From Halobacillus massiliensis (GTDB lineage Bacteria; Bacillota; Bacilli; Bacillales; Halobacillaceae), in the NCBI RefSeq assembly GCF_900166625.1, contig NZ_LT800499.1, positions 1,468,630 to 1,532,629 on the forward strand: DNA of 64,000 nucleotides. The letters are read 5' to 3'. Both the position numbers and the translations under genes were made by a program. Under the pieces are notes generated by a model. It was given only the letters and a program-made list of their open reading frames with translations. It made no database searches and was not told the origin of the DNA. Positions 8,421 through 16,024 of the stretch are shown here, piece by piece. How positions within the stretch are numbered: position 1 is the first letter of the stretch; each line of letters opens with the position of its first letter.

Positions 8421-8457
8421 GTTCCAGAGTCATATAAGGCTCTGGGACTTTTTATTT
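8421..8457 (+). terminator. Terminator of degSU
   Basis: GTTCCAGAGTC pairs with the complementary GCTCTGGGAC arm around a short loop, followed by TTTTTATTTT. Confidence 0.8.
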
Positions 8458-8555
8458 TGAAAAACATGAAGACATCTGGTGCAAAGTAAATAAGCATCAT
8501 GTAAAATAGAGCGTAAGTATGATTAGTCCAGGAAGCACAGAAGGAGAATGACTAT

Positions 8556-9401
8556 ATGAAAACTGCCGTACTTACCGACAGTACAGCCTACCTTCCAAAG
8601 AAGTTACGCCAGTCTAAGAATATACATATGGTGCCGCTAAATGTTGTATTTGGCGAAGAGTCTTATCAAGAGGAAATCGATATAAACATCGACGATTTTT
8701 ACGATATGGTAAAAGAAAATTCTGAACTGCCCAAAACCTCTCAGCCGTCCACTGGGCTTATGGAAGAAAAGCTAAAAGAACTGGCGAAGCAGTACGATGC
8801 TGTAATTGCCATTCATTTATCGAGCGGAATCAGTGGGACTTACCAGGGGATGGTGACAGCAGCAGATATGGTGGATGATATTGAAGTCCACGTTTTTGAT
8901 TCAGAAATCAGCTGCCTCATGCAAGGGTATTATGCTTTAGAAGCAGCAGAGCTTGCGGACAATGGAGCCCTCCCTGATCAAATTTTAAGCAGGATGGATG
9001 AAATGAAAGCATCTATGAGAGCTTACTTTATGGTCGATGATTTGTCCCACTTGCAAAGAGGAGGTCGATTGAACGGAGCACAGGCATTTGTCGGCAGTCT
9101 GCTGCAAGTAAAGCCTGTCCTTCATTTTGTTGATACGAAAATTGTCCCGTTTGAAAAAATCCGAACCCGTAAAAAAGCATTAAAAAGGATTACAACGCTG
9201 TTTGAAGAATCTTTGGAAAGTGCCGGCTATTATAAGGCAAGTGTCATTCATGCCAATCGTCCAGATGAAGCAGAACAAATTAAGCATGAAATTGAATCGA
9301 AATTTTCAAATGTTGAAGTTACTATAAGCTACTTCGGTCCGGTGATCGGTACTCATTTAGGAGAAGGAGCTATGGGTCTTGGCTGGTACCGTCACTCTTA
9401 A
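8556..9401 (+). CDS. DegV family fatty-acid-binding protein
   Basis: DegV/FakB proteins bind a fatty acid and present it to the kinase FakA for incorporation into phospholipid. The 281-residue product has the family order: LTDSTAYLP at the N-terminus, the SQPSTG loop (about 61-66), HLSSGISGTYQG (about 90-101) and LSHLQRGGRL (about 167-176), all lipid-binding or fold-defining motifs. It is the positional homologue of B. subtilis yviA, next to degU, but is flanked by terminators on both sides, so it is transcribed alone. It is not functionally related to DegS/DegU despite the name. Confidence 0.9.
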   Translation: MKTAVLTDSTAYLPKKLRQSKNIHMVPLNVVFGEESYQEEIDINIDDFYDMVKENSELPKTSQPSTGLMEEKLKELAKQYDAVIAIHLSSGISGTYQGMVTAADMVDDIEVHVFDSEISCLMQGYYALEAAELADNGALPDQILSRMDEMKASMRAYFMVDDLSHLQRGGRLNGAQAFVGSLLQVKPVLHFVDTKIVPFEKIRTRKKALKRITTLFEESLESAGYYKASVIHANRPDEAEQIKHEIESKFSNVEVTISYFGPVIGTHLGEGAMGLGWYRHS

Positions 9402-9408
9402 AGTATAC

Positions 9409-9448
9409 AAGCCTGCTTGTGAGACTCGAGCAGGCTTTAATTTTTTTT
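9409..9448 (+). terminator. Terminator between degV and comFA
   Basis: AAGCCTGCT and AGCAGGCTT arms followed by a long T run. The comFA Shine-Dalgarno begins right after the T run, so the comFA promoter must lie inside or upstream of this hairpin, or comFA depends on read-through. Confidence 0.8.
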
Positions 9449-9463
9449 AGGAGAGTGATCGAC

Positions 9464-10870
9464 ATGGTTTCCACAGCAAATAGAACATCCGCAAATTCCC
9501 CGAAGTCTTTAAAATCGATAATTCCTCATGATTCACCTAACCTCTGGCTGTCAGGCAAGCTTCTTACAAGAACGGAACTTGCTTCTTATTCTTCTCAAGA
9601 AATGACTCAACTGCTTCAACTACACTTCCTGAAAAAAGTCTCCTCTATAGAAAAGAATCCGCTCCTATGTAAACGCTGTGGTGCGGATAAGTCTTTTCAT
9701 TTTGGCCATTTTCATCATGCCGGTTGTGAAAAAGAATGCATCTACTGCCGAAACTGTATCCAGATGGGCAGGGTGATCGATTGTGAGCCCCTATATGCTG
9801 GTAGTTCTTTAGTCGCCTGGCCAATACATGAGAAACCCTGTAAATGGGAGGGAGAACTTACGTCAGGCCAGCAGCAAGCGGCAGGTAAGATTATTGAAAC
9901 CATAGAAACTAAGAGAGAGCTTTTGATTTGGGCTGTCTGTGGGGCAGGGAAGACCGAGATGCTTTTCCCCGGACTTGCCAGGGCATTGGAACTCGGCCTG
10001 AGGATATGCATTGCCACCCCAAGAACGGATGTCGTAAAAGAACTGCTTCCTCGACTAAGGAAAGCTTTTCCTGGCATAACTATTCAAGGATTATATGGTG
10101 ATAGTGATGAAAAGCAAGGGGACTCTCAGCTGCTCGTATCCACCACTCACCAGTTGTTCCGATTTTCATCGGCATTTGATGTGATGGTCATTGATGAAAT
10201 TGATGCATTTCCTTACCATAATGATGACTCTCTTCAATACGCCGCTAAGCGGGCATCCAAGCCTGAAAGTTCGCGAATATACCTCACCGCTACTCCACGA
10301 AAAAAAGAAAAGAAGCTGATTCGCCGAAAAAAGCTTCCCGCTGTATTTATCCCTTCTCGTTTCCACGGATTTCCACTCCCTGTCCCGATCTTTCGATTAA
10401 TCCCGATGCTTCGTAAGAATATCCAAAATGGAAGACTCCCTAAAAGTCTTACAGAGAAAATTAGGCGTCAGCAGCAAGAAAGCCGGCAGCTGTTAATGTT
10501 TTGTTCAACAATTGAACAAGCCTCACAGCTTAAAGCCATATTAGGCCGTGAATTTGAAACTACTTCTGTCCATGCGGAAGATCCAGATCGTGCTGGGAAA
10601 GTGCAGGATTTTCGTGATAAAAAGCTTAGGCTTTTAATTACAACGACGATCCTTGAACGCGGTGTTACTTTTCCGGCGGTTGATGTATATGTCATTGATG
10701 CCGGACATCATGTGTTCGATGAAGCCGCTTTAGTACAAATAGCCGGGCGAGCCGGAAGAAGTCCTGTGGATCCGGAAGGAGATGTCATCTTTTACCATAT
10801 TGGCAAAACAAATGCGATGATTGCTGCACGGGAAGCTGTTATCCAAATGAACAAGAGGGCCAATCGATGA
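9464..10870 (+). CDS. comFA: Competence ATPase/helicase ComFA
   Basis: ComFA is the superfamily 2 ATPase on the inner face of the membrane that helps pull transforming DNA into the cell. The start at ATG 9464, ten bases after AGGAG, gives 468 residues. An N-terminal four-cysteine zinc finger (CKRCGADKS, then CIYCRNC) is followed by Walker A in WAVCGAGKTEM, the Walker B box VIDEIDAFPY, SAT-like LTATPRKK, and the helicase C-terminal motif IAGRAGRSP. It overlaps comFC by four bases (ATGA), indicating coupling. The comFB gene of B. subtilis is missing between them, as in many bacilli. Confidence 0.95.
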   Translation: MVSTANRTSANSPKSLKSIIPHDSPNLWLSGKLLTRTELASYSSQEMTQLLQLHFLKKVSSIEKNPLLCKRCGADKSFHFGHFHHAGCEKECIYCRNCIQMGRVIDCEPLYAGSSLVAWPIHEKPCKWEGELTSGQQQAAGKIIETIETKRELLIWAVCGAGKTEMLFPGLARALELGLRICIATPRTDVVKELLPRLRKAFPGITIQGLYGDSDEKQGDSQLLVSTTHQLFRFSSAFDVMVIDEIDAFPYHNDDSLQYAAKRASKPESSRIYLTATPRKKEKKLIRRKKLPAVFIPSRFHGFPLPVPIFRLIPMLRKNIQNGRLPKSLTEKIRRQQQESRQLLMFCSTIEQASQLKAILGREFETTSVHAEDPDRAGKVQDFRDKKLRLLITTTILERGVTFPAVDVYVIDAGHHVFDEAALVQIAGRAGRSPVDPEGDVIFYHIGKTNAMIAAREAVIQMNKRANR

Positions 10871-11547
10871 GCAGGTGTATCATCTGCTTTACTGATATTT
10901 TGCCGGAAGTGTCCTGGATTAACTTCTTCAAACCTCCCAAGGAAGAAAAAATGTGCGGCCGCTGTATTGGAAGATTGGAAAAGATTGAAATACCAGGCTG
11001 TCCTAAGTGTTACCGAATTGATGCACAAGGTGTCTGTTTTGACTGTAGGCGCTGGGAGGAGGTGCATGAATTTGCCGATGTTCTTGAAAGAAATGTTTCT
11101 TTGTATCATTATAATGACTTTGCCAGGGAGATTGTCGCCCGCTGGAAGTATCGAGGGGACTTTATCCTCATTGAAGCCTTCGCTGAAGCTTTACAGACGA
11201 AGCATAATGAGCAGTTTCTTAGCAGAGAAGCCGATTATGTCGCGATTCCATTAAGCAAGGAGCGCCTGAAGGAGCGAGGCTTTAATCAGTCGGAAGCGCT
11301 CATATCCCTTCTCGGAATACAGGCTGTGGACTTTTTTAAAAGAAAGGGAAGTGAAAAGCAGTCGAAGAGGGGAAGACGCGGGAGGATGGGAGCGGAAAAT
11401 CCTTTTTTACTTGTAAAGGATAGGGTAGCTCGTCCAGTGGTTCTTGTTGATGATATTTACACGACAGGGAGTACTGTGAGGAACTTAGCTGTACTGCTAA
11501 AGAGGGCGGGCTGTCCGTCTGTAAGTTCTTTGACTCTTTTCCGTTAA
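10867..11547 (+). CDS. comFC: ComFC, phosphoribosyltransferase-fold competence protein
   Basis: The 226-residue protein begins with cysteine pairs of a zinc ribbon (CIICF, CGRC, CPKC, CFDC, residues 4-60) and ends in a phosphoribosyltransferase fold with the PRPP loop VVLVDDIYTTGST (about residues 190-202). ComFC is needed for DNA uptake and interacts with ComFA and the DprA system. It starts within the last codons of comFA. No terminator follows; transcription can continue toward flgM. Confidence 0.93.
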   Translation: MSRCIICFTDILPEVSWINFFKPPKEEKMCGRCIGRLEKIEIPGCPKCYRIDAQGVCFDCRRWEEVHEFADVLERNVSLYHYNDFAREIVARWKYRGDFILIEAFAEALQTKHNEQFLSREADYVAIPLSKERLKERGFNQSEALISLLGIQAVDFFKRKGSEKQSKRGRRGRMGAENPFLLVKDRVARPVVLVDDIYTTGSTVRNLAVLLKRAGCPSVSSLTLFR

Positions 11548-11572
11548 GGATGCTTTGGTTTAGCTGCTGTAT

Positions 11573-11580
11573 GCCGATAT
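11573..11580 (+). promoter_or_regulatory. Perfect sigma-D -10 element (GCCGATAT) with no good -35
   Basis: GCCGATAT followed by AATAAGG matches the sigma-D (FliA-type) -10 exactly. At 15-16 bases upstream the sequence is CTTTG rather than TAAA, so activity is uncertain. It precedes the yvyF-like remnant and flgM. Confidence 0.4.
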
Positions 11581-11591
11581 AATAAGGAAAG

Positions 11592-11768
11592 ATGGGTTTT
11601 GAGTGAAACTGGTATCCAGGCCTGGTTTATAGCTGTGGGAAACACGGTGAAGCAGATAAAGGGCGGTTTCGCAAAAATAGAGATAGAACAGACTTTTTTG
11701 ATGTTTCCACTAAGGATAAAGACTCTGGTCGAGTGATTTATTATGCAATTAAACGCTCGAAAAGCTAA
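11592..11768 (+). pseudogene. yvyF: Probable remnant of yvyF (flagellar operon zinc-ribbon protein)
   Basis: Between comFC and flgM, where B. subtilis has yvyF, there is no intact gene. A frame from ATG 11592 with a Shine-Dalgarno-like AAGGAAAG is interrupted by TGA at the fifth codon (11604-11606) and then stays open to TAA at 11766-11768. It reads WYPGLVYSCGKHGEADKGRF, spaced like the FPNLGYPC zinc-ribbon segment of YvyF as I remember it, and ends basic as YvyF does. The N-terminal two thirds are missing. The match is short, so the assignment rests largely on position. Confidence 0.4.
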
Positions 11769-11793
11769 ACGGACAGCGGACATCATCCGATAT
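11766..11793 (+). promoter_or_regulatory. Sigma-D-like promoter of flgM
   Basis: TAAA (11766-11769), a 16-base spacer and TCCGATAT (11786-11793) lie 40 bases before the flgM ATG. The consensus is TAAA-N15-GCCGATAT. The -35 overlaps the stop codon of the preceding remnant. Confidence 0.55.
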
Positions 11794-11832
11794 AAAGGAA
11801 AGACCATTTACGAAAAAGTTGAGGTGTAATCA

Positions 11833-12096
11833 ATGCGGGTTCAAGGATCAAACTTTTCTAAGATTAATCCTTATCAAAAGCAGATGAATCAGCAGCATGA
11901 AATTAAACAGGCTAAACAGCAAGATAAGATGGAGATTTCATCTGAGGGAAAAGCGCTGCAAGAAATAGAGAAGACGAATGAACAGCGGGCGGAGTATATC
12001 AAGGACATTAAGGCAAAGGTTGAAAAGGGTGATTATAAGATTGATCATGAGGCAGCGGCCCAGTGTCTGGCTAAATACTATAAAGGAGATTTGTAA
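11833..12096 (+). CDS. flgM: Anti-sigma-D factor FlgM
   Basis: This 87-residue protein binds and holds sigma-D until the hook is complete. The flexible glutamine/lysine-rich N-terminus (residues 1-35) and the C-terminal helical part RAEYIKDIKAKVEKGDYKID, then AAAQCLAKYY, match the FlgM family. It is followed after its stop codon, without a gap, by flgN (GTG at 12097). A sigma-D-like promoter just upstream would give the usual negative feedback loop. Confidence 0.92.
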   Translation: MRVQGSNFSKINPYQKQMNQQHEIKQAKQQDKMEISSEGKALQEIEKTNEQRAEYIKDIKAKVEKGDYKIDHEAAAQCLAKYYKGDL

Positions 12097-12579
12097 GTGA
12101 CGATACAGAAGATCATTTTGTCATTAGATCGGTTGAAGCAGCTTCATACCAGCATGCTTTCAGTATCTAAGGAGAAAACCGAAGCGATTAAAGATAATAA
12201 AATCGAACAGCTGCATGAATGTTTAGTTGCAGAGAGAAAGCATCTTAGCGCGATTGAGAAGCTGGAAAAGAAGCGGATGGAAGAGGTGAAAACTTGGGCT
12301 TTACAGGAGAATCAGACAGAAGAACATCCAACAATTTCTCATATTTTGACCGTTACTGAAGGAGAAGAGAATAGGCGGCTGCTGGAAGTTTATAAATCTT
12401 TCCTTATTGTGCTTGCCGATTTGAAGCAGCAGGAGTGTCTAAATGGCGAGCTGACGAGGCAGTCGCTGCAGTTTGTCAACATGTCGCTTGATCTGTTAGA
12501 GCCGTCAATAAAGAATTTGAACTATGGTGAGTCTGCAGCTGATCGGCCGAAACGTTCTATTTTTGATTCGAAGGCGTAA
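12097..12579 (+). CDS. flgN: FlgN, chaperone for FlgK and FlgL
   Basis: The 160-residue helical protein starts with GTG directly after the flgM stop codon, with AAAGGAG just upstream. FlgN-type proteins are cytoplasmic chaperones that deliver the hook-junction proteins FlgK and FlgL to the export gate; both are encoded next. The sequence shows only long amphipathic helices (for example HLSAIEKLEKKRMEEVKTW) and the usual C-terminal NYG segment. Identity comes from length, helicity and the flgM-flgN-flgK order. Confidence 0.88.
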   Translation: MTIQKIILSLDRLKQLHTSMLSVSKEKTEAIKDNKIEQLHECLVAERKHLSAIEKLEKKRMEEVKTWALQENQTEEHPTISHILTVTEGEENRRLLEVYKSFLIVLADLKQQECLNGELTRQSLQFVNMSLDLLEPSIKNLNYGESAADRPKRSIFDSKA

Positions 12580-12591
12580 GCAAGGGGGAGA

Positions 12592-14136
12592 ATGGATATG
12601 GTATCATCGTTCAGCGGTTTAGAAACCGCAAAGCGGGGATTGTTTGCTCAGCAGTCTGCGCTTTATGCGACCGGTCATAATATCGCCAATGCCAACACAG
12701 AAGGGTATACGAGGCAGCGAGTGAACTTTGAGCAGACCTCACCGTTTCCTCCGGCTTCGAGAAACCGTCCGGAAATTACGGGACAGATTGGCAGCGGAGT
12801 GAGAATTGGAGCGATTGAGCGGATTCGAGATAATTATTTAGATGTCCAGTACCGCTCGGAGAATAATAATGCCGGTTATTTTGAGGCACGGGCGAGTGAA
12901 CTGTCACGTCTGGAGGAAATTATGAATGAACCATTAGAGGACGGGCTTTCAAAAACGATGGATCGTTTCTGGCAGGCGCTGCAGGATTTATCAGTCAATC
13001 CTGAACATTCAGGTGCTCGCTCTGTAGTCGTGGAACAGGGGAAAGCCGTAACGGATACGTTCAATTATTTATCAAAAACCTTAATTAATATCCAGGGTGA
13101 CATTGCAGCAGAAGTTGATATTACGACGAAAACGATTAATTCTATAGCCCAGCAGATCAACAGCTTAAATGGTCAGATTGCATCAGTAGAACCACATGGG
13201 CCGGTGCCTAATGATTTGTATGACCAGCGAGATCTTTTGATAGATAAGCTTTCCAGTCTTGTAAATATTAATGTCACATATGAGTCCACACCTTCCTCTG
13301 CCGATGCTCTGGCGAGAGGAAAAGTAAATATCTCGCTTGTTGATGCCGGAGGAAAAGAGCTTACATCATCATTAGTAAATGGAGCTGATCAATCGGTGAA
13401 TGCCTTATCGGTGACTTATAACGATCGTAATCTGGCTTCCACCATTACGTTAGGCGGCAGGGAGATGAGTGTGGAAGAATTTACGATAAATGGTAAGCTG
13501 AAAGGCTTGATCGATACCGGGGGTTATGTAAAGGCAAACGGTGAGGATACGGGTACATATGAGAAGATGCTTAGTGATTTAGATAAGCTTGCTACCGGGT
13601 TTGCTGAAAAATTTAATGAGGTACACAGGAGCGGGCAGTCATTGCGGACGATCAGTAACGGCGGTCAGCCGCCTGCTTTTTTTGAAATAACAGGGAAGAA
13701 AAATGAAGCAGGTATCATCAAAGGGCTGGCCGGCAGAATTGAAGTGACGGATGAAATAAAAGAGGATATCGATCATATCGCGGCTGCTTCTATAGCAGAA
13801 GCGGGAAATGGGAATAACGCCAAGTTGCTTGCAGAGGTGCAGCATGCGGATGATGAGCTTTTTGGTGAAAAGGCTTCAATGATTAATTACTATGAATCAA
13901 TGATCGGTTCGATGGCTGTAGAAGCGCAGGAGGCTGCACGGATGCAAGGTAATACAGCAACGCTGACTAGTTCTGTTGAGCAGAGAAGAATGTCGGTCAG
14001 TGCAGTGTCTCTTGATGAAGAGATGACCAATATGATCAAGTTTCAGCACGCGTATAATGCGTCTGCGCGAAACATTACCACAATTGATGAAATGCTGGAT
14101 CGAATTATCAATCAAATGGGTGTCGTCGGAAGATAA
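12592..14136 (+). CDS. flgK: Flagellar hook-associated protein 1, FlgK
   Basis: FlgK (514 residues) forms the first hook-filament junction. The N-terminal rod/hook signature is clear (FSGLETAKRGLFAQQSALY, then GHNIANANTEGYTRQRVNF), as is the C-terminal heptad region ending SVSAVSLDEEMTNMIKFQHAYNASARNITTIDEMLDRIIN, the D0 helix that packs in the axial structure. AGGGGGAG lies seven bases before the ATG. flgL follows after eight bases. Confidence 0.96.
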   Translation: MDMVSSFSGLETAKRGLFAQQSALYATGHNIANANTEGYTRQRVNFEQTSPFPPASRNRPEITGQIGSGVRIGAIERIRDNYLDVQYRSENNNAGYFEARASELSRLEEIMNEPLEDGLSKTMDRFWQALQDLSVNPEHSGARSVVVEQGKAVTDTFNYLSKTLINIQGDIAAEVDITTKTINSIAQQINSLNGQIASVEPHGPVPNDLYDQRDLLIDKLSSLVNINVTYESTPSSADALARGKVNISLVDAGGKELTSSLVNGADQSVNALSVTYNDRNLASTITLGGREMSVEEFTINGKLKGLIDTGGYVKANGEDTGTYEKMLSDLDKLATGFAEKFNEVHRSGQSLRTISNGGQPPAFFEITGKKNEAGIIKGLAGRIEVTDEIKEDIDHIAAASIAEAGNGNNAKLLAEVQHADDELFGEKASMINYYESMIGSMAVEAQEAARMQGNTATLTSSVEQRRMSVSAVSLDEEMTNMIKFQHAYNASARNITTIDEMLDRIINQMGVVGR

Positions 14137-14144
14137 GGGGGAAA

Positions 14145-15005
14145 ATGATGCGCATAACACAAGGAATGCTGGCGAATAACATGCTCCGTCATTTAAGCAG
14201 CAGCTATAATGAACTCGGTAGAATTCAGGAGCAGCTGTACACAGGGAAGAAAATCAGCCGGCCGTCTCAAGACCCGGTCGCTGCGATGAAAGGAATGAAT
14301 TACCGTTCACAGGTGACTGAGATTGCTCAGTATCAGCGGAATATGGGCGAGGTTCATGATTGGATGGAGAACAGTGATGCGGCCCTCGATGAAGGCACCC
14401 AGGCGCTGCATCGTATCCGTGAGCTGGCAGTACAAGCGAGCAATGGGACTTATAATACCGGGGAACGTGAAAACATTGCCAAAGAAGTACGACAACTGAA
14501 AGCTCATTTAGGAGATGTTGCTAACACACAAGTGAATAATAAGTATATTTTTAATGGGACGAATACGACAGAAAAACCGGTGAAAATGGATGATTTTTCT
14601 GTTAATGCCAGTGACTCACCAGTAGAAATAGAGGTTTCCACAGGTAGTAAGATTCAAGCGAACGTCACACCAAGCTTAGTTTTTAATCAAGGATTGTTCA
14701 CCGATATAGAAAAGTTTGCCGCAAATTTGGAAAACGGCGGGGGAGAAGACGAACTGGGCCGCAGTCTTAAGGATCTTGACGATCATATTGATTCATTCGT
14801 TAATCAGCGGGCAGATTTAGGTGCGCGGATGAACCGGATGGATTTAATTGAGAACCGGCTGGCAGCACAGGAAATCAGCGCAAAGAAGATGATGTCGGAT
14901 AACGAAGATGCTGAAATTGAAAAAGTTATTACCGATTTAAAAACACAGGAAAGCATTCATCGGGCAGCTAGGGTGCAGGTGCGAGAATTATTCAGCCGAC
15001 ATTGA
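14145..15005 (+). CDS. flgL: Flagellar hook-associated protein 3, FlgL
   Basis: This 286-residue second junction protein is flagellin-like: an N-terminal coiled segment with MRITQGMLANNML and TGKKISRPSQDPVAA, and a C-terminal segment with RADLGARMNRMDLIENRLAAQE. Two ATG codons lie side by side (14145 and 14148) after GGGGG; either could start. It is the last gene of the flgM-flgL run and is followed by a terminator. Confidence 0.95.
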   Translation: MMRITQGMLANNMLRHLSSSYNELGRIQEQLYTGKKISRPSQDPVAAMKGMNYRSQVTEIAQYQRNMGEVHDWMENSDAALDEGTQALHRIRELAVQASNGTYNTGERENIAKEVRQLKAHLGDVANTQVNNKYIFNGTNTTEKPVKMDDFSVNASDSPVEIEVSTGSKIQANVTPSLVFNQGLFTDIEKFAANLENGGGEDELGRSLKDLDDHIDSFVNQRADLGARMNRMDLIENRLAAQEISAKKMMSDNEDAEIEKVITDLKTQESIHRAARVQVRELFSRH

Positions 15006-15021
15006 TGGACTTTTTAAGATA

Positions 15022-15053
15022 AGACTGCCTGCTTTTAGGCGGTCTCTCTTTTT
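15022..15053 (+). terminator. Terminator after flgL
   Basis: AGACTGCCT (15022-15030) pairs with AGGCGGTCT (15037-15045), one mismatch, followed by CTCTTTTT. Confidence 0.75.
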
Positions 15054-15071
15054 CCTAAAGTGGGAAGAAAG

Positions 15072-15220
15072 ATGGAAGTTCCGCAGAATCAGCTTGACTG
15101 CACAGCAGGCAAGGCATAGAGCGGAGAGCACCTCTAGGAAAAACGGTAAAGCAAAAGCCGGTGAGAATAACGGTTCATATGAGGCAGTATCTACAACTGA
15201 AGATTGAGTGGAAGGTTTAA
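15072..15220 (+). pseudogene. yviE: Probable remnant of yviE (DUF6470)
   Basis: In B. subtilis yviE lies between flgL and fliW. Here an ATG at 15072 begins MEVPQNQLDCTAGKA and stops at TAG, resembling the DUF6470 N-terminus (start MQ-P-Q, then PAK-type repeat). One frame over, the sequence continues GIERRAPLGKTV and ends VRITVHMRQYLQLKIEWKV with TAA at 15218-15220, resembling the family C-terminus. The total of 149 bases, against roughly 550-600 for an intact gene, fits a large internal deletion plus a one-base frameshift. The family comparison is from memory. Confidence 0.45.
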
Positions 15221-15234
15221 GGAAGGGGAAAACA

Positions 15235-15687
15235 ATGAAAGCAGAAACTAAATATTTCGGAGAAGTAGAAGTTGCGGAAGATCAGTTTATTCATTTTCAC
15301 AACGGACTGCCGGGTTTTGAACACCTGCGGGTATTCACACTATTGCCGGTTGATGAACAGGGACTGTATTTCACACTTCAGTCGATGGAGGAAGCCGAAG
15401 TGGCACTGATCGTCACAAACCCTTACTTGTTTTACAGTGATTACGAATTTGATATCGATGAAAAATCTACAGGAGATCTCTCGCTGGAACAGCCGGAAGA
15501 CGTGGCGGTATATAGTGTAGTAACAGTAAAAGAACCGTTTGCCAGATCGACAATCAACCTGCAGGGACCAGTAGTCGTGAATACGACAAGCAGCAAAGGT
15601 AAGCAGATTATTCTAAATAAGACTCATTATGAAACGAAGCACCCTTTATTCAATGAAAAAGGCGGTGGTGTCCATGCTCGTCCTTAA
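15235..15687 (+). CDS. fliW: Flagellar assembly factor FliW
   Basis: FliW (150 residues) binds CsrA and frees hag mRNA; cytoplasmic flagellin displaces it, giving a three-part homeostatic switch. ATG 15235 follows AAGGAAGGGG. Family motifs seen are [25 protein letters not shown] at the N-terminus, with [16 protein letters not shown] and the C-terminal [19 protein letters not shown]. It overlaps csrA by 14 bases, so the two antagonists are translated together. Confidence 0.95.
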   Translation: MKAETKYFGEVEVAEDQFIHFHNGLPGFEHLRVFTLLPVDEQGLYFTLQSMEEAEVALIVTNPYLFYSDYEFDIDEKSTGDLSLEQPEDVAVYSVVTVKEPFARSTINLQGPVVVNTTSSKGKQIILNKTHYETKHPLFNEKGGGVHARP

Positions 15688-15901
15688 CCGTAAAGAAGGT
15701 GAATCGGTCAGAATCGGTGATGACATTTTGCTTAAAGTAGTGTCGGTAGAGGGCGGTCAGGTGAAGCTCGGGATTCAGGCTCCCAAGGATATAGACATTC
15801 ACAGACAGGAAATTTATGAGGCCATTCAGCGGGAGAATGCAGAAGCGGCAGATTTCAAAGGGAATTTACTGGAAGTACTAAAATTTCAAAAGAATAGTTA
15901 A
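15674..15901 (+). CDS. csrA: Translational regulator CsrA
   Basis: CsrA (75 residues) is an RNA-binding dimer that blocks translation of hag. The start is ATG 15674, reading [17 protein letters not shown], the invariant N-terminus with the RNA-binding beta-1 strand; the second binding strand region ([16 protein letters not shown]) is intact. A longer upstream reading in the same frame would run inside fliW and is not credible. The stop codon overlaps the -35 of the hag promoter. Confidence 0.95.
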   Translation: MLVLNRKEGESVRIGDDILLKVVSVEGGQVKLGIQAPKDIDIHRQEIYEAIQRENAEAADFKGNLLEVLKFQKNS

Positions 15902-15924
15902 CAATGCCGCCAGCCGGCCGATAT
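15898..15924 (+). promoter_or_regulatory. Sigma-D promoter of hag
   Basis: TTAA (15898-15901), a 15-base spacer and GCCGATAT (15917-15924), followed by AAG, match the sigma-D consensus with a perfect -10 and an imperfect -35 (TAAA expected). The -35 overlaps the csrA stop codon and the -10 lies in the left arm of the csrA terminator. Confidence 0.75.
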
Positions 15925-15966
15925 AAGTAATGTAGCTCATTACAAAAGTCGGCCGGCTGTTGTTTT
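15911..15966 (+). terminator. csrA terminator overlapping the hag promoter
   Basis: An 11-bp perfect inverted repeat (CAGCCGGCCGA 15911-15921 with TCGGCCGGCTG 15949-15959) has an inner extension GTAATG/CATTAC and is followed by TTGTTTTGG. The upstream arm contains the hag -10. Confidence 0.7.
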
Positions 15967-15977
15967 GGCAATCAAGC

Positions 15978-15997
15978 ATTTCACAAGGACGTGAAAT
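15978..15997 (+). promoter_or_regulatory. CsrA-binding hairpin (BS1 type) in the hag leader
   Basis: A perfect 7-bp stem ATTTCAC/GTGAAAT presents the hexaloop AAGGAC; CACAAGGACGTG fits the CsrA consensus ACARGGAUGU. A second GGA site overlaps the Shine-Dalgarno CAAGGAGGAA at 16009-16018, the spacing expected for one CsrA dimer bridging two sites. Confidence 0.75.
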
Positions 15998-16024
15998 GAC
16001 TTACTTTCAAGGAGGAATCTTAAA

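Noticed and set aside
10870-11547. Loss of comFB as a sign of competence decay
   Set aside because: comFB is missing in many bacilli with working comFA and comFC, and both genes here are intact and coupled.
11544-11807. 87-codon minus-strand frame between comFC and flgM
   Set aside because: It has no Shine-Dalgarno, resembles no family and lies opposite the yvyF-like remnant; taken as chance.
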